This document shows, piece after piece, positions 1-6,295 of a stretch of DNA of 8,987 bases. Each line of letters begins with the position of its first letter. Positions within the stretch are counted from its first letter, which is position 1. Position numbers and translations under genes: made by a program. Origin of the DNA: OMOG01 sp041485845 (GTDB lineage Bacteria > Acidobacteriota > Terriglobia > Bryobacterales > Bryobacteraceae); NCBI GenBank assembly GCA_041485845.1, contig JBGPKH010000359.1, forward strand, positions 1 through 8,987. Direction: 5' to 3'. Below the pieces are notes generated by a model, which saw nothing but the letters and a program-made list of their open reading frames with translations, was not told the origin of the DNA and ran no database searches.

Positions 1-894
1 ACCGCCGTGAACATCGCCCAGTGGGATATTCTCGGCCAGGCAGCCGGGCTTCCCATCTACAAGCTGCTGGGCGGCAAAGCGCAGGAACGCCTCATGGTCT
101 ACAACACCATGAACGGGTGGCCGATTAATGGTATGCGGGAGCACACCCACCCCGAGCAACTCGCCGAATTCCTGATCGGGCGCGGTATCCGTGGAATCAA
201 GATCTATCCTTACGATCGCGGTCCCGTCAATGCCCTGGCCCAACACGGAGGCACATTCATCACCCAGGCCGAATTGAAGAAATCGCTCGACCCGATCCAG
301 CGCATCCGCAAAGCCGCCGGCGATGAGATCGAAATCGCTCTGGACTTGAGCAGCCGCTGGAACTTGCCGTGCTCGATCGAGATCGCTCATTCGCTGGAGC
401 CGTACGGGATCATGTGGCTGGAGGATCCCATGCTGGCGGACAACCTGGCCGCCTATGCGTCGCTCGCCCGGGCAACGTCGATCCCCATCTGCATCAGCGA
501 GCGGCTGGCCACGCGCTACCGGTTCCGCGAGATGTTCGAACAGCATGCCGTGGGCGTGGTCATGTACGACGTCACCTGGTGCGGCGGAATTTCCGAGGCG
601 AAAAAGATTTCCGATATGGCGGATACCTACAAGATCCCCACCGCGCCGCACACCGGCGGCGGCCCCATCCTGTGGTACGCCTCGATTCACACCGCCACGT
701 CGCTGACCAACTTCTACATCCTGGAGAGCGTTTATCATCTCTACAACGACGTGTATCCGCACTTCCTCAAGAACGTCCCAGTGCCGGTGAACGGCTATGT
801 GACGGCGCCGGAGACGCCCGGGCTAGGCATCGAGATCCGCGAGGAGGCCTTTCGGAACGGCGATGCCGTGATCGAGACCATCGCCGAGTTGTAA
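1..894 (+). CDS. Mandelate racemase/muconate lactonizing enzyme family protein (enolase superfamily), 5'-truncated by window edge
   Basis: This reading frame is open from base 1 and ends with TAA at 892-894, so the N-terminal capping part (roughly 80-100 residues of a usual 380) lies outside the window. The visible part is the (beta/alpha) barrel of a cytoplasmic acid-sugar dehydratase or racemase, which abstracts a proton alpha to a carboxylate with Mg2+ help. Counting the GTG at 7 as residue 1, the metal ligands are Asp113 (in ALDLSSRW), Glu139 (WLEDP) and Glu165 (CISER). A His-Asp dyad is Asp188 (MYDVTWCGG) and His215 (PHTGGGP), 27 residues apart as in mandelate racemase. Glu240 is a candidate for the late acid residue. 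On the second barrel strand only one lysine (Lys65, GIKIYP) is present; the second Lys of a KxK motif is replaced by Tyr. Substrate cannot be fixed from sequence; galactonate-type dehydratases are the nearest feel. The RraA-like gene follows about 65-75 bases later on the same strand, suggesting co-transcription. Confidence 0.9.
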   Translation, partial: TAVNIAQWDILGQAAGLPIYKLLGGKAQERLMVYNTMNGWPINGMREHTHPEQLAEFLIGRGIRGIKIYPYDRGPVNALAQHGGTFITQAELKKSLDPIQRIRKAAGDEIEIALDLSSRWNLPCSIEIAHSLEPYGIMWLEDPMLADNLAAYASLARATSIPICISERLATRYRFREMFEQHAVGVVMYDVTWCGGISEAKKISDMADTYKIPTAPHTGGGPILWYASIHTATSLTNFYILESVYHLYNDVYPHFLKNVPVPVNGYVTAPETPGLGIEIREEAFRNGDAVIETIAEL

Positions 895-970
895 GGCGGA
901 CGGGCCGCACTCCGACCAGTCTGGCAAGCGGACCTTGCCGGTGCGCCTTCCGTTCGATATGCTCTTCGTC

Positions 971-1789
971 ATGAAATGCCTGGCCCTTTTGATGATCTCG
1001 GGCGCCCTCCTCGGTCAGACGGCGCCGCCGGTCGTGACTGCTCCTCCTTATAAGCTGCCCTCTTCCGTCGCAGACCGGCTCAGTCCCTCCGACCGGGTGC
1101 TGTTTGGCAAACTGATGCAGGTGGGGCTGGAGGCGGCTTGGGCAGTGGTTTCGAGCGAGGGGTACCCGCAATGCTATATCAACGAATTGCACCCGCTCCA
1201 AACCGGGCGGCGCATGGTGGGCAGAGCCAGAACCATCCGCTACCTGCCGAACCGAAAAGACCTGCGCGACAGAATCTATTCTCAAGGGCCGCAGCTCAAC
1301 TACCGCTCCGCGGAGGAGGCGCTGCCCGGTGACGTGCTGGTATTCGATGCCGGGGGCGAGACTCACTCCACCGTTTCGGGCGCGATCACCACCACGCGAT
1401 TTGTGATGCGAGGCGGCTCCGGCATGATCGTGGATGGCTGCATGCGCGATGTCCCCGACCTCACCGCGATGCCCATCGGCATTTATCTCCGCTGCGGCCA
1501 CGCTTCGAGCGTGAGCCCGATTCTGATGAGCGTGGATTACCAGGTGCCCGTGCGCATCGGCAGCGTTACGATCGTCCCGGGCGATATTCTGATCGGCGAG
1601 GACCACGGGGTCTTGGTGATTCCGGCTTCCATCGTCGATAAGGTACTGGAAAGAGCCATGGCGCACGACGAACAGGAGGAGTTCCAGCGCTACCTGTTAT
1701 TGCGCGGCGAGCCCATTTACGGTGTTTACCCGGAATTGAACGAGGCCAACCGCAAGAAGTTCGAGGAGTTCAAGAAACAGAAGAAGTAG
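971..1789 (+). CDS. Exported RraA-like / HMG-aldolase fold protein
   Basis: The product is about 272 residues and belongs to the RraA-like family, which includes 4-hydroxy-4-methyl-2-oxoglutarate (HMG) aldolases and proteins once misnamed dimethylmenaquinone methyltransferases. The ATG at 971 begins a good signal peptide (MKCLALLMISGALLGQ, then Thr-Ala-Pro-Pro), so the protein is probably exported or lipid-free periplasmic. An in-frame ATG at 959 adds four residues and is also possible; neither has a clear Shine-Dalgarno, and the TTG at 935 would bury the signal. The family core GDVLVFDAGG, the glycine-rich GGSGMIVDGCMRD (about residues 148-160) and a later GDILIGEDHGVLVIP are all present. 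Within the D-X20-R-D motif of HMG aldolases the Arg-Asp pair is kept (residues 159-160), but the first acid is Ala138, so ordinary aldolase chemistry is doubtful. The C-terminal tail after about residue 240 is Lys/Glu-rich. Family is secure; activity is not. Confidence 0.85.
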   Translation: MKCLALLMISGALLGQTAPPVVTAPPYKLPSSVADRLSPSDRVLFGKLMQVGLEAAWAVVSSEGYPQCYINELHPLQTGRRMVGRARTIRYLPNRKDLRDRIYSQGPQLNYRSAEEALPGDVLVFDAGGETHSTVSGAITTTRFVMRGGSGMIVDGCMRDVPDLTAMPIGIYLRCGHASSVSPILMSVDYQVPVRIGSVTIVPGDILIGEDHGVLVIPASIVDKVLERAMAHDEQEEFQRYLLLRGEPIYGVYPELNEANRKKFEEFKKQKK

Positions 1790-1817
1790 GCGCGACGCCG
1801 AAATCGCCGGGGTGACA

Positions 1818-1883
1818 GGCGAAAGCGCCTGTCCCACGTTGGCGCGCGAGGGCTTGCGTCTTTGTGGGGCATGCGCTTTCGCC
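1818..1883. repeat. Inverted pair of REP-like 20-base sequences between convergent genes
   Basis: The 20-base unit at 1818-1837 (+) reappears inverted at 1864-1883 (-) with 18 of 20 bases identical, sharing a GGCGAAAGCGC core and a CCCAC end. The two arms can form one long stem around a 26-base loop. The first copy also forms its own perfect 8-base-pair hairpin at 1814-1833 (GACAGGCG / CGCCTGTC around AAAG). The pair lies between the + strand RraA-like gene and the - strand nuclease gene, where a bidirectional transcription end is needed. There is no clear T-run, so it is more like a BIME/REP element that may stabilise 3' ends than a classical terminator. The remaining bases of this 160-base gap show nothing else. 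Confidence 0.65.
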
Positions 1884-1949
1884 CCATGCCGCTTACTTTG
1901 AGCTGTAAGACTCAGTGGAGCATTCGGCGGGCTCGACTTCGCGGCGGGT

Positions 1950-2735
1950 TCAGCGCAGGTCGGCGTTCAGCACCGCCGCCAGCCGGGCTCCCGCCCTTTC
2001 AATCTGGAGTTTCAGCAGCGGGTCGGCCAGGCGCTCATAGGCCGCGCCCAACGGAACCGCAGCTCCGTCCGCCACTTTCGGCAGATTGCCGTAGACCACC
2101 TTCCGCGCCGCTTTGTGCGCCTGCTCCGCCCAGTCTTCGACGCTCCCTTTGACTCCCTTTCTTGCGAGCTTCGCCGACTCTCGGGAAAGCACCGGGAACA
2201 ACTCGTCTTCTTTCCCAAGCCTGCCCAGAAGGCCGCTGTCCCAGACACTATGCAGGTTGGTCTGGCGGCCGAAAAACTGAACCCGCACCTCATTGCCACC
2301 GCGATCCTGACGATCGGAGCAGTGCAGCGGCTGGTGCATGTCACCGACGAAGTGGACCAGGAACATCAGCGCCTCGCGCCGTTGGTCGGCCGGGGTGGCG
2401 GGATCCTGCAGCGTCTTGCGCAGATCCGCGATCTTGGCGATGACGCAATCGCCCTTGGGACAATCGCGCGCCATATCGCGGTGCGGTTTGCCGATGGGTA
2501 TGTCGATGTAGTGCCAAGGCGCGCTTTCAGGCCGCGAGCGTCGCACTTCATCCGCCCAACTGGCAATCGAGGCCAGCGTCTGGCCGGGAGCCAGAATGGC
2601 TCCCGCCCGCTCGCGCGCCGCCGGCTTGAGTTGCTCGTAGGCGATCCGCGCGACCAGCCTGTGCCCCTCCGGACCCCACCCAAAAGCCGGCAGGCTGTTG
2701 GCGAGAACGGCCAAGGCTGCAAATGATCGTATCAA
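1950..2735 (-). CDS. Exported S1/P1-type zinc nuclease
   Basis: This 261-residue protein is a member of the S1/P1 nuclease family, trinuclear zinc enzymes that cut single-stranded nucleic acids and act as 3'-nucleotidases. A signal peptide MIRSFAALAVLANSLPAFG would be cut just before Trp20, giving the Trp N-terminus whose amino group binds zinc in P1 nuclease. All nine expected ligands can be placed: Trp20, His25, Asp62, His75, His128, Asp132, His138, His162 and Asp166, with spacings close to P1 (H-x3-D-x5-H in VHFVGDMHQPLH; H-x3-D in LHSVWD). Length is normal for bacterial members. The start is TTG at 2735-2733; the frame has a TGA 15 bases upstream and no ATG or GTG before the signal peptide. 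Its first bases overlap the stop of the upstream gene as TTGA, implying translational coupling. A strong Shine-Dalgarno serving a different frame lies about 65 bases upstream. Likely role: phosphate or nucleotide scavenging outside the cytoplasm. Confidence 0.92.
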   Translation of the reverse strand: MIRSFAALAVLANSLPAFGWGPEGHRLVARIAYEQLKPAARERAGAILAPGQTLASIASWADEVRRSRPESAPWHYIDIPIGKPHRDMARDCPKGDCVIAKIADLRKTLQDPATPADQRREALMFLVHFVGDMHQPLHCSDRQDRGGNEVRVQFFGRQTNLHSVWDSGLLGRLGKEDELFPVLSRESAKLARKGVKGSVEDWAEQAHKAARKVVYGNLPKVADGAAVPLGAAYERLADPLLKLQIERAGARLAAVLNADLR

Positions 2736-3256
2736 CCTATGAGAGTATCACGGCAGTGCTCGCGGCCCGCCCGAGCATAATCGGCTTCATGAAATGGCTC
2801 CTCCCGATTCCTGCAATGGCTGGCGAATGCTTCGGACAGAATCGGAACGCCGAATTCAACCGGCGGGCCGAATTCCGGTTCGCGCACCGAAATCCAGGCG
2901 CAGAGCGCCGCACTCAAGAAGCTCGAGACCGAGGTGGCAATCAGTGCTCCGCCGCCGGTATCCACCGCGAAGCGAGCCTTGCGCACTCCGCGCGGGTGCT
3001 TCGGCAGTTCCAACTCCACGATGGGCACGTTGCCCTCCAGGATCGTCGGCGCCGTGATCGGCTGGCCAAGGCAGAAACCGTCGGCAGCAGCAGACAGCAC
3101 CAAATCGTCCTCATAACTGAGATACCAAGGGGCGGCCGATTCGCTGGCGGCAAACGGCATCGAGCCGCTGGTGGCCAGCGGCCGGCTGACGGTCCAGGAA
3201 GCGGTCAACCGATAGGGCCGCTCGCCACCACTCACGAGCGTGTCTGCCTCTGCCAT
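2732..3256 (-). CDS. Unrecognised 174-residue protein with a DTGGG segment
   Basis: I do not recognise a family for this gene. Codon use (mostly G or C in third positions) and a protein-like sequence, for example WYLSYEDDLVL at about 44-54, argue that it is the coding strand, not its open antisense frame. Start is ATG at 3256 with only a weak ribosome site; stop TGA at 2734-2732 overlaps the TTG start of the nuclease (TTGA). There is no signal peptide or membrane segment. A stretch reading VPIVELELP ... ARFAVDTGGGALI (about 77-106) resembles the first active-site loop of retropepsin-like aspartic proteases (hydrophobic strand, then D-T-G), but the flap and the rest of such a domain are not evident, so this is only a hint. 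The last 25 or so residues are Arg/His/Glu-rich and overlap a strong Shine-Dalgarno and a mini-ORF. It may be co-transcribed with the nuclease. Confidence 0.6.
   Translation of the reverse strand: MAEADTLVSGGERPYRLTASWTVSRPLATSGSMPFAASESAAPWYLSYEDDLVLSAAADGFCLGQPITAPTILEGNVPIVELELPKHPRGVRKARFAVDTGGGALIATSVSSFLSAALCAWISVREPEFGPPVEFGVPILSEAFASHCRNREEPFHEADYARAGREHCRDTLIG
2737..2790 (-). CDS. Possible 17-codon leader ORF ahead of the nuclease
   Basis: On the minus strand a textbook Shine-Dalgarno (GGAGGAG, 2804-2798) is followed after seven bases by ATG at 2790 and a 17-codon frame (MKPIMLGRAASTAVILS) that ends with TAG at 2739-2737, one base before the TTG start of the nuclease. It lies inside the 3' end of the upstream gene in another frame. 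It could be a leader peptide that feeds ribosomes onto the poor TTG start. It could also be the true N-terminus of the nuclease separated by a frameshift, although the nuclease already has a complete signal peptide without it, or it could be chance. No homology can be judged at this length. Confidence 0.25.
   Translation of the reverse strand: MKPIMLGRAASTAVILS
2798..2804 (-). promoter_or_regulatory. Strong Shine-Dalgarno inside the upstream gene
   Basis: GGAGGAG on the minus strand, seven bases before an ATG at 2790. It is the best ribosome-binding site in this area, yet it serves a 17-codon frame and not the annotated nuclease frame. Confidence 0.5.
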
Positions 3257-3269
3257 TGAGAGGTATCAT

Positions 3270-3273
3270 GGAG
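3270..3273 (+). promoter_or_regulatory. Shine-Dalgarno deciding the start of the coiled-coil gene
   Basis: GGAG eight bases before the ATG at 3282. This favours 3282 over the in-frame GTG at 3240, which has no such site and would add 14 unremarkable residues. Confidence 0.5.
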
Positions 3274-3281
3274 ATAGTCAC

Positions 3282-3662
3282 ATGACGCCAGACGGCCAGC
3301 CAGCCACCAAGCAAGACCTGATCGAGGCGATCGCCGCATTCACCCAGGCATTCACCCAGGCACTGGACCACGCGATGGATGCCATGATCGGGAACGTTTC
3401 CGATTTGCGCCAGGAGATGAACCGCCGCTTCGACCGTGCAGACCAACGCTTCGATACCATAGAGCGCCGCACCGACCGCCTCGAGGTCCACATGCAAACG
3501 CTCATCCTCCAGACCGCGGGCATGTCCAAGTCGCTCACCGATGCCGAACGCCTCGACACCGCCACCGCCGCGGCCCTCGCCGGCCAGCAACGCGCCATCG
3601 ACGACCTTTACGCCAAGCTGGCCGAACTCCAGCGCCAGATTCAGCAGCGCCCGCCGCAGTAA
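3282..3662 (+). CDS. Small coiled-coil protein of unknown function
   Basis: The product is 126 residues, very rich in Gln, Arg, Asp and Ala, with no signal peptide, Cys or catalytic motif. It begins MTPDGQPATKQDLIEAI. From about residue 40 to 75 it shows amphipathic heptad spacing (MNRRFDRADQRFDTIERRTDRLEVHM), and a second helical stretch runs from about 95 to the end (AIDDLYAKLAELQRQIQQ). It is therefore probably an oligomeric helical rod. An in-frame duplication of 12 bases (3336-3359) gives the repeat FTQAFTQA. It is divergent from the 174-residue gene, with only about 25 bases between the starts, and convergent with the response regulator gene, with 5 bases between stops. No operon partner is present, so its function cannot be inferred. 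Confidence 0.72.
   Translation: MTPDGQPATKQDLIEAIAAFTQAFTQALDHAMDAMIGNVSDLRQEMNRRFDRADQRFDTIERRTDRLEVHMQTLILQTAGMSKSLTDAERLDTATAAALAGQQRAIDDLYAKLAELQRQIQQRPPQ
3336..3359 (+). repeat. 12-base tandem duplication in the coiled-coil gene
   Basis: GCATTCACCCAG occurs twice head to tail, perfectly, and keeps the frame. It encodes a repeated Ala-Phe-Thr-Gln. Recent slippage or duplication is likely because no silent differences have built up. Confidence 0.8.
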
Positions 3663-3667
3663 TCCCC

Positions 3668-5017
3668 CTACGCCTCCAGCCCCATCTGCGTCAGCCGATA
3701 CCGCAGCGCATTCCGCGTCAAACCCAGCAAACGCGCCGCCTGGCTCTTATTCCCATCGGCCCGCCGCAGAGCCTCGCGGATGATCTCCTGCTCGTACTGA
3801 TCCAGGCTCATCCCCTCCGGCAGGAAATTCGTCTCGCTCTGCGGGCGCGGCCGCGGCGCACCCTCGAGCTTGATATCCGCGGCGTCCAGCTCCGTTCCGG
3901 TACACATCACCAGGCTCCGCTCGATCACGTTCTCCAACTCGCGCACGTTGCCCGGCCAATGGTATGCGATCAGCTTCGCCATCGCCGCGTCGGTGATCGA
4001 TTCCACCTGGCACCCGGTATCCGGCGCCAGCTTGTGCACGAAATGGTTCGCTAGGAACGGAATGTCCACTTTCCGCTCGCGTAGCGGCGGAATATTCAGC
4101 GGCACCACGTTCAGCCGGTAGTAAAGGTCCTCGCGAAACGTCCCCTGCTCCAGCGCCGCGCGCAGATCCGAATTCGTCGCCGCCACCACGCGCACATCGA
4201 TGTGCCGCGTCTGGTTGCTGCCCAAGCGCTCGAACTCGCGCTCCTGCAAAATGCGCAGCAGTTTTACCTGAATGGCCGGCGGCACGTCGCCGATCTCGTC
4301 CAGAAACACGGTGCCCGTATCGGCCTGCTCGAACTTGCCCGGCTTGGTGGTCTGAGCACCCGTGAACGCGCCCTTTTCATACCCGAACAGCTCGCTCTCC
4401 ATCAGGTTTTCGGGAATCGCCGTGCAGTTGATCTTCACCAGCGGCCGGTCGCGCCGCGGCGAATGGAAGTGAATCGCGCGTGCGATGAGATCCTTGCCCA
4501 CCCCGCTCTCGCCCGCCAGCAGCACGGTGGCCCGCGTGGGCCCCACGCGCTCGATGGCGGCGAAAATCTCCTGCATCGCCGGACTGTGTCCGATGATATT
4601 GTCGAACTCGTACCGCCGCCCGAGCTCCACCTTCAGCTTGCGGTTCTCGTCGCGCAGGGCGCGCACTTCGAGCGCCTTGTGAACCACCTGCATGAGGTGA
4701 TCGAGCGAGAACGGCTTCAACAGAAAATCGGTCGCTCCCGCCTTCATCGATTCCACGGCCGTTTCGATGCTGCCGAACGCCGTCATCATTACCACCGGAA
4801 CCTGCGCGTTCTGCCGCCGGATGAGTCCCAGAAGCTCCAGGCCGCTCATCCTGGGCAGCTTGAGATCGGTGAGCACCAGGTCCGCGCGATCCACGATTTT
4901 GAGGGCGTCTTCCGCGGTCGCCGCCTGGTCCACTTCGAACCCCGAGGAAACCAGTTGCAGCTCGATCACGCGGCGCAGCTTGTCTTCGTCTTCGACCACC
5001 AGGATTCGTTTTTTCAT
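3668..5017 (-). CDS. NtrC-family sigma-54-dependent response regulator
   Basis: A complete 449-residue activator of sigma-54 RNA polymerase. Order of domains: receiver (1-120) with acidic pocket Glu9/Asp10/Glu11, phospho-acceptor Asp51 (LTDLKLP), Thr79 and Lys101; AAA+ domain (about 138-370) with Walker A GESGVGKD (169-176), the sigma-54 contact loop GAFTGA (216-221), Walker B GTVFLDE (235-241) and WPGNVREL (354-361); and a C-terminal Fis-type helix-turn-helix (about 405-446, with SQAARLLGLTRNALRYRL). All key residues are intact, so it should be active. The ATG at 5017 overlaps the TGA of the kinase gene (ATGA), so the two are translationally coupled and the kinase is the obvious phosphodonor. 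Its regulon cannot be told from here; no convincing -24/-12 promoter was found in the window. Confidence 0.97.
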   Translation of the reverse strand: MKKRILVVEDEDKLRRVIELQLVSSGFEVDQAATAEDALKIVDRADLVLTDLKLPRMSGLELLGLIRRQNAQVPVVMMTAFGSIETAVESMKAGATDFLLKPFSLDHLMQVVHKALEVRALRDENRKLKVELGRRYEFDNIIGHSPAMQEIFAAIERVGPTRATVLLAGESGVGKDLIARAIHFHSPRRDRPLVKINCTAIPENLMESELFGYEKGAFTGAQTTKPGKFEQADTGTVFLDEIGDVPPAIQVKLLRILQEREFERLGSNQTRHIDVRVVAATNSDLRAALEQGTFREDLYYRLNVVPLNIPPLRERKVDIPFLANHFVHKLAPDTGCQVESITDAAMAKLIAYHWPGNVRELENVIERSLVMCTGTELDAADIKLEGAPRPRPQSETNFLPEGMSLDQYEQEIIREALRRADGNKSQAARLLGLTRNALRYRLTQMGLEA

Positions 5018-6255
5018 GCTTGCGAAGGGCGCTCCATGGGAAGCAACACGCGAAAAATGCTGCCCTTCCCCGGTTCGCTCTCGACCGTTATCTTACCGCC
5101 GTGCTCGTCCACAATTTTGGAAACAATCGCCAGGCCCAGCCCCACGCCCTCCGGCTTGGTGGTGAAAAACGGATTGAAGATGGTGTCCAGGTGCCGGGGA
5201 TCGATTCCCACGCCGCGATCGATCACCGCCACTTCCGCCGTCCCTACCGCGGCGCGCGTCTTCACCGTGACCGCTCCGCCTGGGGCGGTTGCCTGCACCG
5301 CGTTGAGCACCAGGTTGTAGAAGACGCTCTCCAGCAGTTGCGCATCGAACGGAAACGGCGCAATCTCCGGAGCATAGTTGCGGTAGATCGCGATCCCCGA
5401 TCGCTCGCGCTCCACCAGCGCGATGGCGCGGTCGATGGTCTGCGTCAGGTCCGCCGTGTCCAGTTGCAACTGCAGCGGCCGGGCGAACTGGAGGAAGCGC
5501 GTGATCAGGGAGTTGGCGCGGTCCACCTCCGAAGCGATGAACCCGGCCACCTCTCGCACAATTTCATTCTCGCGGCTGATGTTGTGATTCAGCATCTCCG
5601 AGGATGCCTTGATGGTGCCCAGCGGGTTGCGCAGCTCGTGCGCCAGCCCCGCCGAGAGCTGTCCCAACGCGGCCAGGCGGTCGGAGCGCGCGACCGCCTC
5701 CTGGGCTTTCTGGATCTGCGTATTGGCCTCCGTCAGTTGCTCCGCCGTGCGCCGGTGCTTTTCGGACTGAATTCGCAGATCGTTCGCCAGGTTCTTTGCG
5801 AGATTGCCGATCATGGCCAGGAAGAGCACCGGCAGCAACTGTTCCACGGTCACCTCCGACCACCTTTGCAGCCACAGCGAAAAAATCAGGTATGCGGCGC
5901 TGGCCAGCACCGTAAAGGCAAGCAGGACGCCCCCGCCCAGCGTGGTTGCGGCCGAAACCACGGGCAGCAGCAACACTCCCCAGTAATTGCTGTAGATGCC
6001 ACCGGTATAGGCGATGACCACGAATCCCAGGACGACTTTTACGGTGATCCATAGGACCCGGCCGCGAGTGGTGGCGAGCGCTGGAATCTTCGGTTCCAGA
6101 ATTTGTGCGATTCCCATCCCCACCAGCGGGAGGATCTCCGGCGGGTCACCGGGGACCAGCGGCGGCGGAAGGAAGCGCAGCGTGATCAGCAGCCCGGCGA
6201 ACAGCAGCGCCCACACGAAATCCTGCGGTCGGACCAGGCGGAGCCAGCGGCGCAT
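5014..6255 (-). CDS. Membrane sensor histidine kinase (partner of the NtrC-type regulator)
   Basis: With the ATG at 6255 the protein has 413 residues. The N-terminal half carries about five hydrophobic segments (near 12-29, 67-84, 91-106, 107-128 and 138-152) and no recognisable PAS or HAMP domain, so the sensor is probably the membrane part itself. A helical linker leads to the dimerisation domain with the H-box LAHELRNPLG (phospho-accepting His206). The catalytic domain has the N-box FYNLVLNAVQA (Asn314, Asn318), G1 DRGVGI (346-351), F-box FNPFFTTKPEG (360-370) and G2 GVGLGLAI (370-377). It resembles the NtrB/AtoS/ZraS type that partners sigma-54 activators. Earlier in-frame ATGs at 6297 and 6312 would overlap the divergent S1 gene and add a non-hydrophobic head, so 6255 is preferred, although no good Shine-Dalgarno is visible. 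First gene of the two-gene operon. Confidence 0.95.
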   Translation of the reverse strand: MRRWLRLVRPQDFVWALLFAGLLITLRFLPPPLVPGDPPEILPLVGMGIAQILEPKIPALATTRGRVLWITVKVVLGFVVIAYTGGIYSNYWGVLLLPVVSAATTLGGGVLLAFTVLASAAYLIFSLWLQRWSEVTVEQLLPVLFLAMIGNLAKNLANDLRIQSEKHRRTAEQLTEANTQIQKAQEAVARSDRLAALGQLSAGLAHELRNPLGTIKASSEMLNHNISRENEIVREVAGFIASEVDRANSLITRFLQFARPLQLQLDTADLTQTIDRAIALVERERSGIAIYRNYAPEIAPFPFDAQLLESVFYNLVLNAVQATAPGGAVTVKTRAAVGTAEVAVIDRGVGIDPRHLDTIFNPFFTTKPEGVGLGLAIVSKIVDEHGGKITVESEPGKGSIFRVLLPMERPSQA

Positions 6256-6295
6256 CTCAGTCGGGATTATGCCACAATGTAAAAAGTAACGTCTC

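Noticed and set aside
921..941. Possible sigma-54 (-24/-12) promoter before the RraA-like gene
   Set aside because: GG and GC elements are present (923-924 and 937-938) but 12 bases lie between them where 10 are needed.
767..1666. Minus strand frame of 299 codons across the end of the enolase-superfamily gene and the RraA-like gene
   Set aside because: It is a His/Arg-rich shadow overlapping two genes with clear motifs.
2732..3256. Calling the 174-residue protein a retropepsin-like aspartic protease
   Set aside because: Only a DTGGG segment with a preceding hydrophobic strand is seen; the flap and remaining strands are not identifiable.
2723..3259. Open + strand frame of 178 codons antisense to the unassigned gene
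   Set aside because: The minus-strand frame has the more natural amino acid composition and third-position GC pattern and is coupled to the nuclease; the + frame looks like a mirror.
4202..5320. Long open frame on the + strand (372 codons) across the response regulator and kinase
   Set aside because: It is the antisense shadow of two unmistakable genes; its product is Arg/His/Leu-rich with no domain.
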